Shown here: one piece after another, positions 1 through 11,348 of the stretch | Layout of the letters: each line of letters begins with the position of its first letter | Numbering within the stretch: the stretch's first letter is position 1 | Source of the DNA: Ypsolopha sequella | Taxonomy: Eukaryota > Arthropoda > Insecta > Lepidoptera > Ypsolophidae | Direction of reading: 5' to 3' | Assembly: GCA_934047225.1 (NCBI GenBank) | Contig: OW203992.1 | Coordinates: 15,675,501 to 15,739,500, forward strand | DNA length: 64,000 bases | Program-made: the position numbers and the translations under genes | Notes under the pieces: model-generated | Told to the model about the DNA's origin: nothing | What the model saw: the letters and a program-made list of their open reading frames with translations, nothing else | Databases searched by the model: none

Positions 1-6
1 TATTAT

Positions 7-168
7 TCAATATTCTCTATGCGACTGACGACGACCACTGAAATATATATCAAAAAAATTAATACTTTTCACAATATCCATTAACCAAAATTTATCGTAA
101 GTGAGTTGTGCTATGAGAACTCCGAAGAAAAGTATTAATAAGCCAGGTTTTATGTGTTTTCTCACCAT
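7..168 (-). CDS. Small hydrophobic ORF, unrecognised, doubtful
   Basis: A 53-codon ATG-to-TGA frame on the minus strand. It starts MVRKHIKPG and continues into a hydrophobic run (LLILFFGVLIAQL), then a more polar tail ending GRRQSHREY. The basic N-terminus followed by one hydrophobic helix is what a signal anchor or small single-pass membrane protein looks like. I recognise no family. Two things argue for caution: the sequence just after the ATG (GGTGAG) could be a splice donor, and TTTCAG near codon 43 could be a splice acceptor, so the open frame may be chance or part of a spliced gene extending left of the window. Confidence 0.22.
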   Translation of the reverse strand: MVRKHIKPGLLILFFGVLIAQLTYDKFWLMDIVKSINFFDIYFSGRRQSHREY

Positions 169-300
169 TCGTCCTCCAGAAATGTGCAGGGAAGGGAGGG
201 ACTAAATGAAAAATGACCTGCGGACGTACCAGTTAGGAACCGGCCTTACTTGATTTCTGCGGCACGCGGTTCGGACAATACTTAAGGTGGCTCCGTCGGA

Positions 301-424
301 ATAATTAGCAACTCGATTCATCGTGGTTGAAATTTCGAACAAAACCATATTAAAATAAAGTCCTTAGCAGCTCGCACTGCAACATGGCTGTTGCGTCATT
401 CGCTGCGGCTGACAAGTGCGAAAA
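301..424 (+). repeat. Left copy of a direct repeat found at both window ends
   Basis: From AATAATTAGCAACTCGATTC to GGCTGACAAGTGCGAAAA this block matches, with only a few substitutions and one short length difference, the block at about 63881-64000 in the same orientation. It contains a short ATG frame (MAVASFAADKCEN) in one copy and MAVTSVAADKCEN in the other. An interspersed repeat is the simplest reading; a duplicated 5' exon or a long segmental duplication is possible. The right copy is cut by the window end, so the true length is unknown. Confidence 0.7.
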
Positions 425-740
425 TAGTATGTTTTTAATCTATTTGATCTAAAATAAAGTTAATTTCCAAGAACTGAGAAAACCAAATCATTTTATATTA
501 TTTTGTCTAGAAGTTTATAAATTTTTATACCGTTTCGATAAAAACTGCGGCAGTTCTGTTGTTACAAGTGAATAAAAAATCGAGAAATAAGGGTAAACTT
601 AGAAGTTTCTTGATTCACTTCAGTATAATAAAATGAAATTCAGGAAAAACCACATCACTATTGGTATCATGCAGATTACTATGTATTTTTCTTCTGTTGA
701 AAAATGTATAGTTACCGTATAAAATTATTAATACGTATGC
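422..740. other. AT-rich spacer, nothing seen
   Basis: No convincing open frame, RNA gene or repeat match to elsewhere in the window. Confidence 0.5.
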
Positions 741-744
741 TTAA

Positions 745-1353
745 GAGGCCGGCGGAGCAACCCTAGTTCATACAAACGACATACCAAAACCATTTGTAAA
801 TCATAGATATTCTTAGGATTGTGTGTGTTTATTCCGATTGGATTACAGAATATCTAGGTTCCCAAATATATATTTTCAAAGGACACTGATTTACAGACGA
901 AATACAAGCAATTTGAAATTTCCATAGAATGCTTATTTTTCTCATATTTCCTGTTTAAATCAGTGTTCTTATATAATATACAATGTGTAACAGAAAGGTG
1001 TAACCGTATTTGAAGAGGTTATTCAGTCAATGGTTTAGAACAACTTTTACTATGGAACAAATACTGTATATTGAAAAAAAAAATACTCGCTTCTTAGGGA
1101 AATGCAATGCCGCTCGGCCGAAATGTATGGAAGGGCAGATTTTTTCTTTAATATTGGTAAATGTAAAAGTTGTTCTATTCCATTGACTGAATAAGCTCTT
1201 CAAATATGGTTACACCTTTCTGTTACACCTTGTATAATTGGAAACCTAGATATTGTGTAATGCAATCGGAATACACACTACCTTAAGAATTTCTATGGTT
1301 TACAAATGGTTTTGGCATTTCGTTTGTATGAACTAGGATTGCTCGCCGGCCTC
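745..1353. mobile_element. TTAA-bounded foldback MITE (outer)
   Basis: Flanked by TTAA at 741-744 and 1354-1357. The left arm starts GAGGCCGGCGGAGCAACC and the right arm is its imperfect reverse complement, ending GGTTGCTCGCCGGCCTC-like. Arms extend at least 120 bp (shared block around CATACAAACGA and CCAAAACCATTTGTAAA). TTAA duplication with inverted ends fits a piggyBac- or Kolobok-type non-autonomous element; no coding capacity. A second MITE (981-1232) sits inside it. Confidence 0.75.
981..1232. mobile_element. TA-bounded MITE nested in the 745-1353 element
   Basis: Inverted ends begin CAATGTGTAACAGAAAGG on the left and mirror CCTTTCTGTTACACCTTG on the right, flanked by TA (979-980, 1233-1234). 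The arms continue through the GGTGTAACC and GTTCTA blocks. Its position between the arms of the outer TTAA element shows it inserted later. Confidence 0.65.
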
Positions 1354-1493
1354 TTAAAGGTGGATGCGACGGAATGCGTTACCAAACGCAAAACTTATGA
1401 TTGCTTTTCTTATTTTTGAATAAAAAGTATTAAATGAATGTGATTTATCACATTACGCGACAATTAGGCTTTTCATTAGGCTGTTAATTAGGC

Positions 1494-2040
1494 TTTTCTA
1501 GCAAAGTTATGTTATTTTATGCATAACGTTTCAAATTATCCTGCATTACAACTAGTTTAACTTTACAGTTGCTAGAAAATAACTCTGCTAGAAAAGAATG
1601 AATGAATGAATGAATAAACACTTTATTGCGCACAAATAAGAAGACAAGATACACACAAAGAACAGATATAAGGCAAGGGCGGACTTATTCCTATAAGAAA
1701 TTTCTTCCAGTCAACCTTGGGAAAACATGAAAACATTTTTATCTTGGTAATTTAACTAAATCAGTGCATAACATTATTTAAAAGTTATTTTAAAACCTAT
1801 TACCTAAACATAAAAATATACTACATACAAATACTTACATAAATACACAGATACATATATACAGACAAACAGTAGCTTAGTCAGTAAGTCATTACTGAGA
1901 GAGGAGAGGTACATTTTTTTCAAACTGTAGTTAAAAGAGGATACAGAAGGAAGATCTTTGAAAAGCTTAATTAACATTAAACTACGATCGCTTAATGCCA
2001 TAAATCTCATTTATTTAATACTTTTAATTCAAAATAAGAA
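1494..2040. repeat. Short foldback and LINE-tail-like block
   Basis: TTTTCTAGCAAAGTTAT near 1494 is mirrored by ATAACTCTGCTAGAAAAG near 1576-1594. From 1597 an (AATG)n run leads into AATAAACACTTTATTGCGCACAAATAAGAAGACAAG, which looks like the reverse-oriented 3' end of a non-LTR retrotransposon (similar wording at 23950-23990). The rest to 2040 is AT-rich with no gene. Confidence 0.4.
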
Positions 2041-2044
2041 AAAA

Positions 2045-2360
2045 AAAATCGTTTGGGAACGCGGTCCGTCACATCTAACTTAAGCCACACCTACATTCTG
2101 GTATTGTACACTTGATATAACAACGATATTTATTATAATAGTTCCTTTTCTACAGAAATCAAATCGTTTGAGATCCCGATACACAAATCTGTTTAGTGCC
2201 ACACCATCATGCCTAGTCCCAGTTGCACAGGTGGTGGTGTAACGCGATGCAATGGTTCATTTAACAACAATCGCGTCGGAACCCCGCGGCGCGATGCGGT
2301 TTCACGCCGTTCACTCCATCCCTGAATACTTCTGAAGGATGTGCCAGTATGGCATCCCTC
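2045..2360. other. CpG-rich block of unknown role
   Basis: Locally GC- and CpG-rich in an AT-rich setting (GCGTCGGAACCCCGCGGCG). The minus strand has an open stretch reading RERDAILAHPSEVFRDGVNG, but without start or splice support. It could be a degenerate repeat or a regulatory island. Confidence 0.3.
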
Positions 2361-2456
2361 TCTCGTCTTAAAAAGACCTTTAATTTAAACAAAGCTAATA
2401 CAGTATCTTATCCTTTTTATACCTACTGTAAAATTCGCATCAACTATACTTCATTC

Positions 2457-2645
2457 CAGATAAGATTAGAAAGATTTCGGTTTTTAAAAGGTAATATAAT
2501 TTAATAAACTTTATATAAAACAATATAAGAAGGCTGCTTTTCTTTGTAATAAGCAGACAACGGAGTAGAGCCTTTTTATTTTGGTTTATACACGGTTTAT
2601 TAGATTATATTACCTTTTGAAAACCAAAAACTTTCTAATCTTATG
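2457..2645. repeat. Foldback repeat
   Basis: TAAGATTAGAAAG...AAAAGGTAATATAAT on the left is mirrored with few mismatches by ATTATATTACCTTTTGAAAAC...CTTTCTAATCTTA on the right. Looks like a small MITE; the duplication is unclear. Confidence 0.5.
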
Positions 2646-2819
2646 TGGAATAAAATATGGTCTTTCTGTGATAATGATAATGATTTCAATGATAATTTTA
2701 GTTAAGAAATCATGTAGACATCGTCTTTCATACTTCACTCTCACAGAACTTCAAACAAATTAAAAAAAAAAATAACGTGTAGGTTCACCATTAAAAATAA
2801 ACCCTAATAATTTGAAGCT

Positions 2820-3777
2820 TTAAAGAATTATCATATTTAAAAAAAAAAACTTTATGCAGCCCGATTTTCATCTACTAGCAATTCACAACACTATCTGGGT
2901 TTTAGTCGATACCTCTTCTCCAAGAAAAGCATTCTCCACAGCTGCAAGCATTTCCACCGAAAGACGTCCTTTGATGCGGCTCCCGCGACGCGTTAAGCGA
3001 CGCTCGAGGAGGCAGGCAGGGCTTCGCTGAGGGCCCGTAATTCACTTAAATCACACGTTCCGACCGAACGCGGGTACAACGTGCCTTCACTGCTTTACCG
3101 AGAGTGGGCAAACTGGTGTGTGGAAGAAACTTGAGGAAAACGAGGACGCATGATTGGTTGACCTGATTTTAATTACGTGGTCAACTTTTAACGATCAAGT
3201 AGTGAGTTTTAATATTATATGTATAAGGTTGACAGTTTTAGTAAAAAGGTAAGTAGGTAATAGGTATATGTTACAGGCAATGCATATAATTCAGACATTT
3301 TATAGAATGCTCCGTGATTCTATACAATACGGGGTTGCTTTAGGCAATGTATACACTTACTTATCTTTCTTCAGATATACATTGTCCAGACAAAAATAAT
3401 CAAATCAGTCACTTATTCAACATTTTATCAATTTTAAAACAATTTAAGAGTTTAATTTATATAATGATTTATTGAAGATTTATAGATACATTCCCCAGGA
3501 TAAGGGGACACAACTGAAGGATTTCTGGGTGGTCATAAAATAAATAACCACTACATTCCGCGACTCCCCATACCTAACCTTCGAACCTAACCTACCGGCT
3601 CTCTTCTGCAATTAATTTATGGGTTTTATTTTAAACATTAGTACGCTTGTGATTATATACAATATCTATAGACCAAGTAAGAAAGAAAACGGAATTTATT
3701 GTCAAACCAAACACAAAACTACAGCAAAAAGAAACCTATTCAAACTTACATTAATAAAAGTTAGAACTTACAGATTA
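2820..3777. other. CpG-rich patch then AT-rich spacer
   Basis: About 2935-3095 is CpG-rich. Its minus strand stays open through a segment including RRGSRIKGRLSVEMLAAVEN before a stop. This is protein-like in composition but unrecognised and without a start. The remainder to 3777 shows nothing I can support. Confidence 0.3.
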
Positions 3778-4168
3778 AGTTTAAACTTCAGTCGCTCAGC
3801 GCAAAGTGCATAACTTAACTTTGTATTTCTTGTTTAGAATTTAAAAATCTAAAAACATTTTGGTATATGCCATTTTACGTCAATAGTTCAGTATTAGTGA
3901 GGTTTATAAAGCATGAGTTTGAAATATAATGCACATATAGGCATGATCTTGTCCAAACAAAGTTATAACAGGATTTCAAGTTGGTTTTGAGAAGATCATG
4001 ACTAATTGTGTAAACAATTTCAAACTCTGGCTTTATAAACCTCACTAATACTAAACTATTGGCGTCAAATTCCACAGACCAAAATGCTTTTTAATTTTAA
4101 ATTTCTAAACAAGAAAAACAAAGTTAAGTTATGCACTTTGTGCTAAGCTACTGACGTGACGTTAACCT
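3778..4168. mobile_element. TA-bounded MITE, family A (copy 1)
   Basis: Inverted arms run from about AGTTTAAACTTCAGTCGC to the mirrored end near GTGACGTTAACCT, flanked by TA at 3776-3777 and 4169-4170. Internal mirrored blocks: GCGCAAAGTGCATAAC, AATAGTTCAGTATTAGTGAG and GAGTTTGAAAT. The copy at 14577-14969 has the same structure. Tc1/mariner-type target site; non-coding. Confidence 0.75.
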
Positions 4169-4169
4169 T

Positions 4170-4805
4170 AACATCACATTCGTTTGACAAAAGGTGACAC
4201 GCTCAGTATTTGCCGTCGGAGTTTTCATAAAAAAAACCGTGTAGTGCTATTTTTCAGAAGTATATAAGTTTATACAGTTTATTTCAGTACAATATACAGT
4301 TTAATACAGTTTCAATATACAGTTTATTTCATACATTATCTGAAGATTTTAGCTATTGTATAAAATACTGAGGTGTTGTATAGAACACCTTAAATGCATT
4401 ACCTGTGACATATACATACGATTTTCCAGAAAAACACCATGATACAATTTTAAAACATTAAGTCTGTGAAGTTACGCTTTTAGACAATTCACCGTATTTT
4501 CAAAATTATTTTATAAATGTTCCCCTTTCTATAAGTATTTACTTACAATCTAGATTTTATTTTCCTAGACTAATTTATAACTATTAAATGTAATCACATA
4601 AGATCACGCATAACAATCCTACTGTTATAGAAAAAAGTTCAATCAAACTTCGAACCACAATAACAGAAATCAGGTAAACGGAGAGCGCGCACCTAATCCA
4701 AAAATCCTACCAATAAAATTCCTATTACAATCGGAAAAATGACATATTCGGTTTGCTCAAATCCTTAAAACGTCATCCAGATATCCATTACATGTCTATT
4801 AAATC
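4170..4805. other. AT-rich spacer with short ATACAGTTT repeats
   Basis: Around 4267-4340 the phrase ATACAGTTTAT(TT) recurs several times. No gene seen. Confidence 0.4.
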
Positions 4806-5250
4806 TTACGACATATATTTGTTAGGGCCTCGTCAGCGGAATAGGGCTCCCCTCGCAAACAGCGGCGCCGATTACGCGCCCGGCCGACCGGAGTAAACGA
4901 ATATAAAATACATGCGGAAAGACGAATGCAAAATGTTCTCGTCGAAGTTTTGCATACGCAAACTGACTACCCCTTTCGGGAATCACATCAAAATACCCCC
5001 GGAATCCCCTGCGATTCGAACTAAAACAAATGAACACCGCCGCGTTCGAACTATCGTTTTGCATATTCCATTTTCGAAATTAATGCTGACTGAGTTTAAA
5101 CTTGAAATACTTCTTTATTTTAAACTAACACAAAGACACTCGTAAGGATATTTCGATGTAAACAGCAGTGCTGCTACCGCCCGGGGCGAAGCCACCCGGC
5201 GGCTACGACTGGCTACGAGTGCTACACGCCCGCTACGAGATTCTCGTAGC
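4806..5250. other. CpG-rich island, open on both strands
   Basis: Strongly CpG-enriched compared with its surroundings (GGCGCCGATTACGCGCCCGG, CCGCCCGGGGCGAAGCC). Unbroken frames exist on both strands: 77 codons on plus from 4912 and 80 codons on minus from 5064. That is what GC-rich DNA gives by chance; neither protein resembles a family I know. CTACGAGATTCTCGTAG at about 5234-5250 is a short perfect palindrome. Could be a promoter, enhancer or degraded repeat. Confidence 0.3.
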
Positions 5251-6480
5251 GACAAGTATTTGCCAAGAACAATTACCACTTGACAATATTGGAACGTGGA
5301 GCTGAATTTTAATCAGAGAATGAGACTTTTGTCAATTTGTTTTTGGACATTTTATCGGTTCTATCAAATATTATATTCCGATACCTACCTACTCGCACTG
5401 TATAAATAATCTGTCCGTGAAGGTACGTACACTTGTACTTGTATATATTATATAGCCTTGTGTATAGTTTTTTTGTTTAACCCTGTTTGAGAATAGAATA
5501 TATTAAAGTAGTTCCTAAAAAACTGGTTCCTAAATTCATCTCCACAGCATGATGCGCTTTATTAGCCTTTATTACAATAAAACCAAGATACTTCTATTGT
5601 TTTTCTGTCATCCCTAGGGATTGCTCCATTTTCCAGGATAGAAAACAGCTTATTATGTTGACTTAGGTGTATGATTCAGCCCACTGCGAAAGTATTATCG
5701 CAATCCATTTGTTAATTATCCGGAGTTATATACGATAGCAAACAAAAAATATAATTTTCGAATTTAAACTATATATACATTACACATAGAATAAAATAAA
5801 GTAATAAGTAAAATAATTATCAATCAACAAATAATTATTCTAATTTTTTCATAATTATTGATATGAAAAGGCTAAATGATTATTTATTAGATACCAAACA
5901 TAACAAAATGTTAAATCGCATCAAATTTAAATCATTTTCGGAAATTGAGGTCCATCCACAATTCTTGAAAATTTTGTGAATCGATAGAAATAAATATAGG
6001 CTATTATTCCTATATGCAAGGATGAAATCCTCTTCTAAATCTGGCGACAGAAGTATGTTCCAACTATGAGTAGGTATTTTTCATAAACGCTACCCTACTT
6101 TCTGTTTACAATATATCATAAAGTGCGAAAAAAATTTGCTACGGCAGATTTCGGGGGATTTTACAAGTGAATTTCTACGGAAATGATTGTTTTTTCTGCT
6201 TTCGCAACGGACGCGTGTTCTATAGTGAAATATCAGTATATTTTTTATAATAACTGATTAATTAGTTATAGCAAAGCACAAATATAGCTGCATATAATAG
6301 CATATAATGCAATAAAGCATATAGCTGAGTCTATTTCCATTTTCGGGTAATTGTTTTAAAAATAATATAGTTGTAGCACACCCCACCGCGGGTTTACTTG
6401 TATTGTATAATTTGTAAATTGTAAGTAAGTTCGACCGATTGATTATCCGAAATAAATATTTTTTCTTTCTTTCTTTCTTT
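5251..6480. other. AT-rich spacer ending in a LINE-like 3' tail
   Basis: No coding signal. From about 6395 the text TTGTATTGTATAATTTGTAA...CCGAAATAAATA followed by a (TTTC)n run at 6461-6481 resembles the 3' end of a plus-oriented non-LTR retrotransposon. Confidence 0.35.
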
Positions 6481-7640
6481 CAAAACTTTTAAAATTTTTG
6501 AAAAATTTCAATTTTTATCGAAGTTAGAGCTTATTATTATATTTATCACTTTTAGTTAGAAATGGTGTCAGATAACTTCGGTAATAATAAAAATCTTTCA
6601 AAAATTCAAAAAGTTTTGTGCTTTGCTATAAAACACAAAAAAACTACACTGATATTTTACTACAGGACACACGCCCATTTTCATCAATAATTTAGGAAAT
6701 GTCACTGACAAAAAGGTATTTTTGGCGCTGTATTTAGTTATTTTGTCATTTGTGTGTTATGTATCTATAACATTTTCGGGAGGAGGGGGGGCTGGACCTC
6801 TGGACCTCCGAGTACGTCCTTGATCCCCACGGTACACATTTATTTTTGCTCGTTCTTCGAAAGGCACAGTTTACTTCGACGCAGGCACAGCGGCTTTGCT
6901 ATTATAACACGGAGAATGACTTTAATAAAGCGAAATGATTCATAATTAGTCTAATTTTAAGGTGAAAATTTATTAAAATTACAATATTGTATTAAAGTAT
7001 TTTTTGCTTTTTATAGGTAGAAAGAAGCGACGGTAAAAAAATGTTCGTATTGATTGTAAGAATAAGAATAGTTTATTTAACCAAAGATATACAAAAGAGA
7101 TAACAAAAACTTCGAAATAACAATATTCTAATTATCGCTTATTTACAAAATATCTATTGGTCCCCAAACTAGATTAGGTCTGTACCGCGGGAACCTAGGA
7201 AGTACGAAAGTAACAATTTAGCGTCGATTATTTGAACATAACTAACTGTCGTCGTGGTTAGCATTACATAAAACAAAAAGAAACAAACAACAACTTTACA
7301 ACATGAGAAATAACTAAAAAAAAAATGGCAAAATGAAATAAATGATAGATATTTAAATATATAAATACATAAATATAAATAAATTTATAACATATATAAC
7401 ATTAATTCAAGTATTACCATTAATAAGACATAATAAGACATTACACATGAAGACCGAGTGAATTAAAACCAATATAACACCCAAAAACAGACTAATTTCA
7501 AAAATAAAATCTATCGAGGGAAAGTTATCCAATAAGGTAACGCTATTTACAGTCGAAATATGTGAAGAAACATACATAAAAGTTTCACATTAATTGGGTA
7601 TGTAGTAGACTCATTACGATCATTCAAAAACTCTTAGAAG
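6481..7640. other. Spacer with unassigned GC-rich patch and reverse LINE-tail text
   Basis: 6775-6925 is GC-rich (GGAGGGGGGGCTGGACC) but unrecognised. From 7061, AATAAGAATAGTTTATTTAACC... reads like a reverse-oriented LINE tail. Nothing coding. Confidence 0.3.
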
Positions 7641-8215
7641 AGGAAGGCCTGTTGGTCCATTTGCGCCTGAAAGACGGATACGGGCTCACCACCAGCCATG
7701 CTGCCAGGCCATGCAGGGGCCCTGGGGCACACTGAGTTTGATGAAAACATCAGTGTGGTGTGTTTTTGTTGGTTATGTTTGATGAAAATGTAAGCTATGT
7801 GTAAATTTAAAATATTGATGGAACTGAAAATAATATGAGCTTAAATTGTGCAAAGACAAATTGTTGCAAAACCGTCGGAACGAAAGCGTAAAATAGATGT
7901 GGCTATTTTATTTCTTTGTATTTGTGCATTTATCTGCCTTATTTGGTGTAAAGATAGGGAAATTATCATTTAAAAATGTTGGCACTCTGAAGTCCCGTGA
8001 AACCGGGGGCCCTGGGCTAGTGCCCTTATGGAAAAGATGGAACTGCTCACCACCCATCACCGTTGGGACGTTAACGTAATAATCGTCTGAAAAGCAGGTG
8101 TACCAAGTATGGACTGTAACTTGCATTACATCAGTTCACACTCGGGAACACTTCTGATATCCCTTCGGGGATTCATGTTGTGACGATATTAGGTTATTGT
8201 TTTAGCGATAATGAG
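7641..8215. repeat. Fragments of the SINE 3' region
   Basis: GGGCTCACCACCAGCCATGCTG (from about 7682) and the block 8045-8205 (CTCACCACCCATCACC...ACGTAATAATCGTC...CTTGCATTACA...GTTCACAC...GGGATTCATGTTGTGACGATAT) match the body of the tRNA-derived SINE at 9833-10110, without a recognisable tRNA head. Confidence 0.5.
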
Positions 8216-8404
8216 AATTAAGAGGGTTAAGTGTAGTTGTATCCATTATTAGACAAACTAGGTCGTTTATCCTTTCAATACTGCATACATGGTTATTTAA
8301 TAACGTATTTGTATTTGTATTTATTTATATGTTTATTTATTTTTATTTAACGTCGTTGTAAAAATTACCTATTTCCGCGGAATTCCCAGAGTACGCCGCA
8401 AAGA

Positions 8405-8885
8405 CATATTTTAAATGAAAGGACATAATGTAGTCCCCAAGCAAGCAGAACTCTATAAAAATCTTTCCGAGAGATTTCGAGATATGACAAATTACGTTCT
8501 ACAACTTACTTCAACGTACTTGTAACACGGGCCCCGACAAAAGTTTTAGCAATGTAAAAATCTTAACGAATACATTTTATTTCACTTTAATTTTTTCATT
8601 TTGAAAGGGTTCTGCTTGCTTGAGGACAAAATCATGACCTTTTATTTTACCTACATCTTAATCTTGGCAGCGCTTAGACCAACTCCCATTAAAGTTTGCC
8701 CACTGTCATTTAAATAAGCCAAACTTATTTTTTTTATTGTATTTCCCCTTGTTATATTTAGTTAAAATAGTTTTTTTTTTTAACTATTTTGCAAGAAACC
8801 TGACAAGTAATAAGTGTATATAATTTATAAATGATAATATATCCATATTACATAAATAAATATATTTCATTTCATTTCATTTATA
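8405..8885. repeat. Foldback repeat plus LINE-like microsatellite tail
   Basis: AAATGAAAGGACATAATGTAG...CAAGCAAGCAGAAC (8414-8451) is mirrored by GTTCTGCTTGCTTGAGGACAAAATCATGACC (8609-8640). Downstream, TAAATAAATATATTTCATTTCATTTCAT at about 8850-8880 is a typical LINE 3' microsatellite tail; the same (GAAAT)n motif appears in reverse at 62218 and 63007. Confidence 0.5.
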
Positions 8886-9527
8886 CAATCTTTTTTTTAA
8901 TTTTCTTTAATTTTTTGAAATATATTTTCAGCACTTAAAACTAGTAAAATTTGTCTGGCTAAAAATAAATACAAAACGAAAGTGAGCTATCCATTACTAC
9001 GCCATGTCTTTCCATGAACTGTTTGATAAGATAACGTTGTGATGTCATGTTTTGCGCGTGCACAGATTTCGATACAAATTGCAACTTTGTTCTTATGAGC
9101 GTGAGACAATTATCATAGTAGTCTTATTTATAAACTATATTATTTGCAGTACCTAATTGCAGTTATAATTTTGCCACGATGCTACAATATTGTATTTAAA
9201 ATTTTGCTTTGTGCGATAGTCGTACCCTACTTAATAGAAAACAAAAATACTAAATAATTTTAATGAATTGCACATTGCAAGCATTTTCCAAACCCAAACT
9301 CTGATGAATCAAATATAATTCCTAGTACTTCATATTATTAAATTACATACAAATTGAGTAGGTACCAGTTTTATTAATAGCAAAGTGCCTTTTGTTGGAG
9401 AACTTTAGAACTCATAAACATACTTAGTTTAGCAATGGTATAATAACTCTGCATTGGAATTAATTACGTATACTTATAATATACACAATTATATATATTT
9501 AGTAATAGTATTAACGTAACTGCTTCT
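8886..9527. other. AT-rich spacer, nothing seen
   Basis: No coding frame or repeat with support. Confidence 0.4.
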
Positions 9528-9832
9528 CAGTGGCGTGCATAGAACTTTTTGCTGGAAAGGCAATGAGAAGGTCAAGTTTGACAATAATAAATATGAAAAA
9601 ATTTAAATATCACTTTGAATAGTAATTATTTGTATGACGCCAAGGTCACTATGAGTCTTATATTTATATTTATTCTTAATGCACACAGAAGACTTAATTC
9701 TAAATTATTTCAATAATGAGATTTCTTCCTTTTAATGAGTTTTTTTTTCAAAGTCGTATTTAATTTTTTTTTTATTGTCATACTTGAACTTCTTGTTGCT
9801 TTTCAAGCAAAAAAGTTCTATGCACGCCACTT
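9528..9832. mobile_element. CAGTGGCG-ended MITE (8-bp duplication), copy 1
   Basis: Begins CAGTGGCGTGCATAGAACTT and ends with the mirrored AAGTTCTATGCACGCCACT; inverted homology continues for roughly 70 bp (GGTCAAGTTTGACAATA arms). The flanking octamers CTGCTTCT (9520-9527) and CTGCCTCT (9833-9840) differ at one base, giving an 8-bp target duplication of hAT type. No coding capacity. The copy at 35450-35647 is shorter. It inserted into the 5' head of the SINE that follows. Confidence 0.8.
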
Positions 9833-10110
9833 CTGCCTCTGTGGTCTAGTGGTTCGGGTGCTCGACTACTAATCCGGAGGTCGCGGGTTCAAATGCATTT
9901 AAAACACATTTGTGTTCGGTCTGCGTTATGGTCTGCTTCGCTGTGGGTCCAATTTGTGCCCTAAGTACGGCGATAGGGCTCACCACCCATTATGCTGTGA
10001 CGTAATAATCGTCAATGAAACGTGGGTGTCAGAGTGCGGGCTCTGACTTGCATTTTACAGTTCACACAAGGAAACTGGGATTCATGTCGTGACGATACAA
10101 AATGCACAAC
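9833..10110 (+). mobile_element. tRNA-derived SINE
   Basis: The head contains a perfect-consensus A box TGGTCTAGTGG (9842-9852) and a near-consensus B box GTTCAAATG (9888-9896) at tRNA spacing, so RNA polymerase III could transcribe it. The body (GGGCTCACCACCCATTATGCTG ... CGTGACGATAC) is shared with the headless fragments at 7641-8215. The first bases of the tRNA head double as the target duplication of the upstream MITE. Confidence 0.7.
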
Positions 10111-10186
10111 TTAAGATTGATTTTTTTCTTATTCATGAATTAAAGATAATAAATAATAGTGTTTATGCTACAAAAACGTAACCGAG

Positions 10187-10491
10187 TAATTTATTGCTCT
10201 TACGCCCGTGTATCATACTACGTTTTTCAATGCATAGTGTGAGGACATAAAACAAATATAATATTGTGAACTTTAAATTATGATTGACTCAAAAGGACTG
10301 TATCCAGAGCCTTTAAACAGTGGAAAAAAAGTATAACACTTATGGTACACACGAAAGGTTGCAGGTTAGCCAACTTCTCGTAAATATATTAAAAAATATA
10401 TACCTATAATATATACCTAGGGCAAAATAATCGACTTTCTGTTCGGTTTTGATGCATAAAAAGTGGGCCTTTACGAGCACTTGCATTGAAA
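10187..10491. repeat. Local direct duplication, unit 1
   Basis: Runs from GTAACCGAGTAATTTATTGC to TACGAGCACTTGCATTGAA and recurs at 10568-10860 with scattered substitutions and a small deletion. The units are about 381 bp apart. Non-coding; contains CCCGTGTATCATACTACG, which reads like the lepidopteran 'cgagcgtagcgagtg' class of repeats (that phrase itself is at about 10546). Confidence 0.75.
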
Positions 10492-10567
10492 TAGTAGTTT
10501 ATGCTAAAAGGGCGAAAAGGAATAAATTACAAGGACGATTTAAAACACGAGCGTAGCGAGTGCTTAA

Positions 10568-10860
10568 ACGTAACTGAGTAATTTATTGCTCCTACGCCCG
10601 TGTATCATACTACGTTTTTCAATGCACAGTGTGAGGAAATAAAACAAATGTAATCTTGTGAACTTTAAATTATGATTGGCTCAAAAGGACTGTATCCAGA
10701 GCCGTTAAACAGTGAAAAAAAAGTATAACATTTATGGTACACAAGAAAGCCTGCAGGTTAGCCAACCATTGTAAATAATAAAGCCCTAGGGCAAAATAAT
10801 CGACTTTTTGTTTGGTTTTGATGCATAAAAAGTGGGCCTTTACGAGCACTTGCATTGAAA
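10568..10860. repeat. Local direct duplication, unit 2
   Basis: Second copy of the 10187-10491 unit, slightly shorter because the AATATATACCTATAATATA stretch is reduced. Confidence 0.75.
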
Positions 10861-10869
10861 ATGTCATTT

Positions 10870-11345
10870 ATGACATTTTGCGAACATAGTTTAAGGCTCA
10901 ATTCTTATTCTGCGGTTTAAAGCGATATTTAAAAAATATGGGTGCTTCTTTTCCGTGTATTTCATGAAGTACACGGAAAATTGTGATAAATTTCTGGTAT
11001 ATGCATTTATATAATCTAGGATTTTGTTTTTGGAAAACATGTTTGGATAAATTATCTTCGATAGAAATAATTGTTGAGATCTTCAAACACACTTTTTCTC
11101 TTCGTTTGACGAATAGGAACCATGTACAGAACTGAAACTTATTTTGCTAATGGCTACAATCGTTTTCATGTTTTATCTTTGAAATCTTGTGTTTTTAAGG
11201 TTCCGTACATCACCATGAAAATGCGAAAACCCGATAGTATCACTTTATGGTCGGTCTGTCTGTCTGTACGTGTGTACAGGCCCTTTTTCTGAGGAACGGC
11301 TCGATGTATCGAGTTGGAATCTCATCTCATCTCACTATCTCATCT
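10870..11345. repeat. Spacer ending in an interspersed-repeat fragment
   Basis: No gene. From about 11195 the text AAGGTTCCGTACATCACC ... GGTCGGTCTGTCTGTCTGTACG ... GGAACGGCTCGATGTATCGAG belongs to a 'GTTCCGTAC' family of interspersed repeats; related full-length blocks are at 34594-35290 and 44270-44757. Confidence 0.4.
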
Positions 11346-11348
11346 CAT

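Noticed and set aside
3570..3600. CCTAACC-like words resembling insect telomere repeat (TTAGG)n
   Set aside because: Only two or three interrupted units (CCTAACCTTCGAACCTAACCT); chance in AT-rich DNA.
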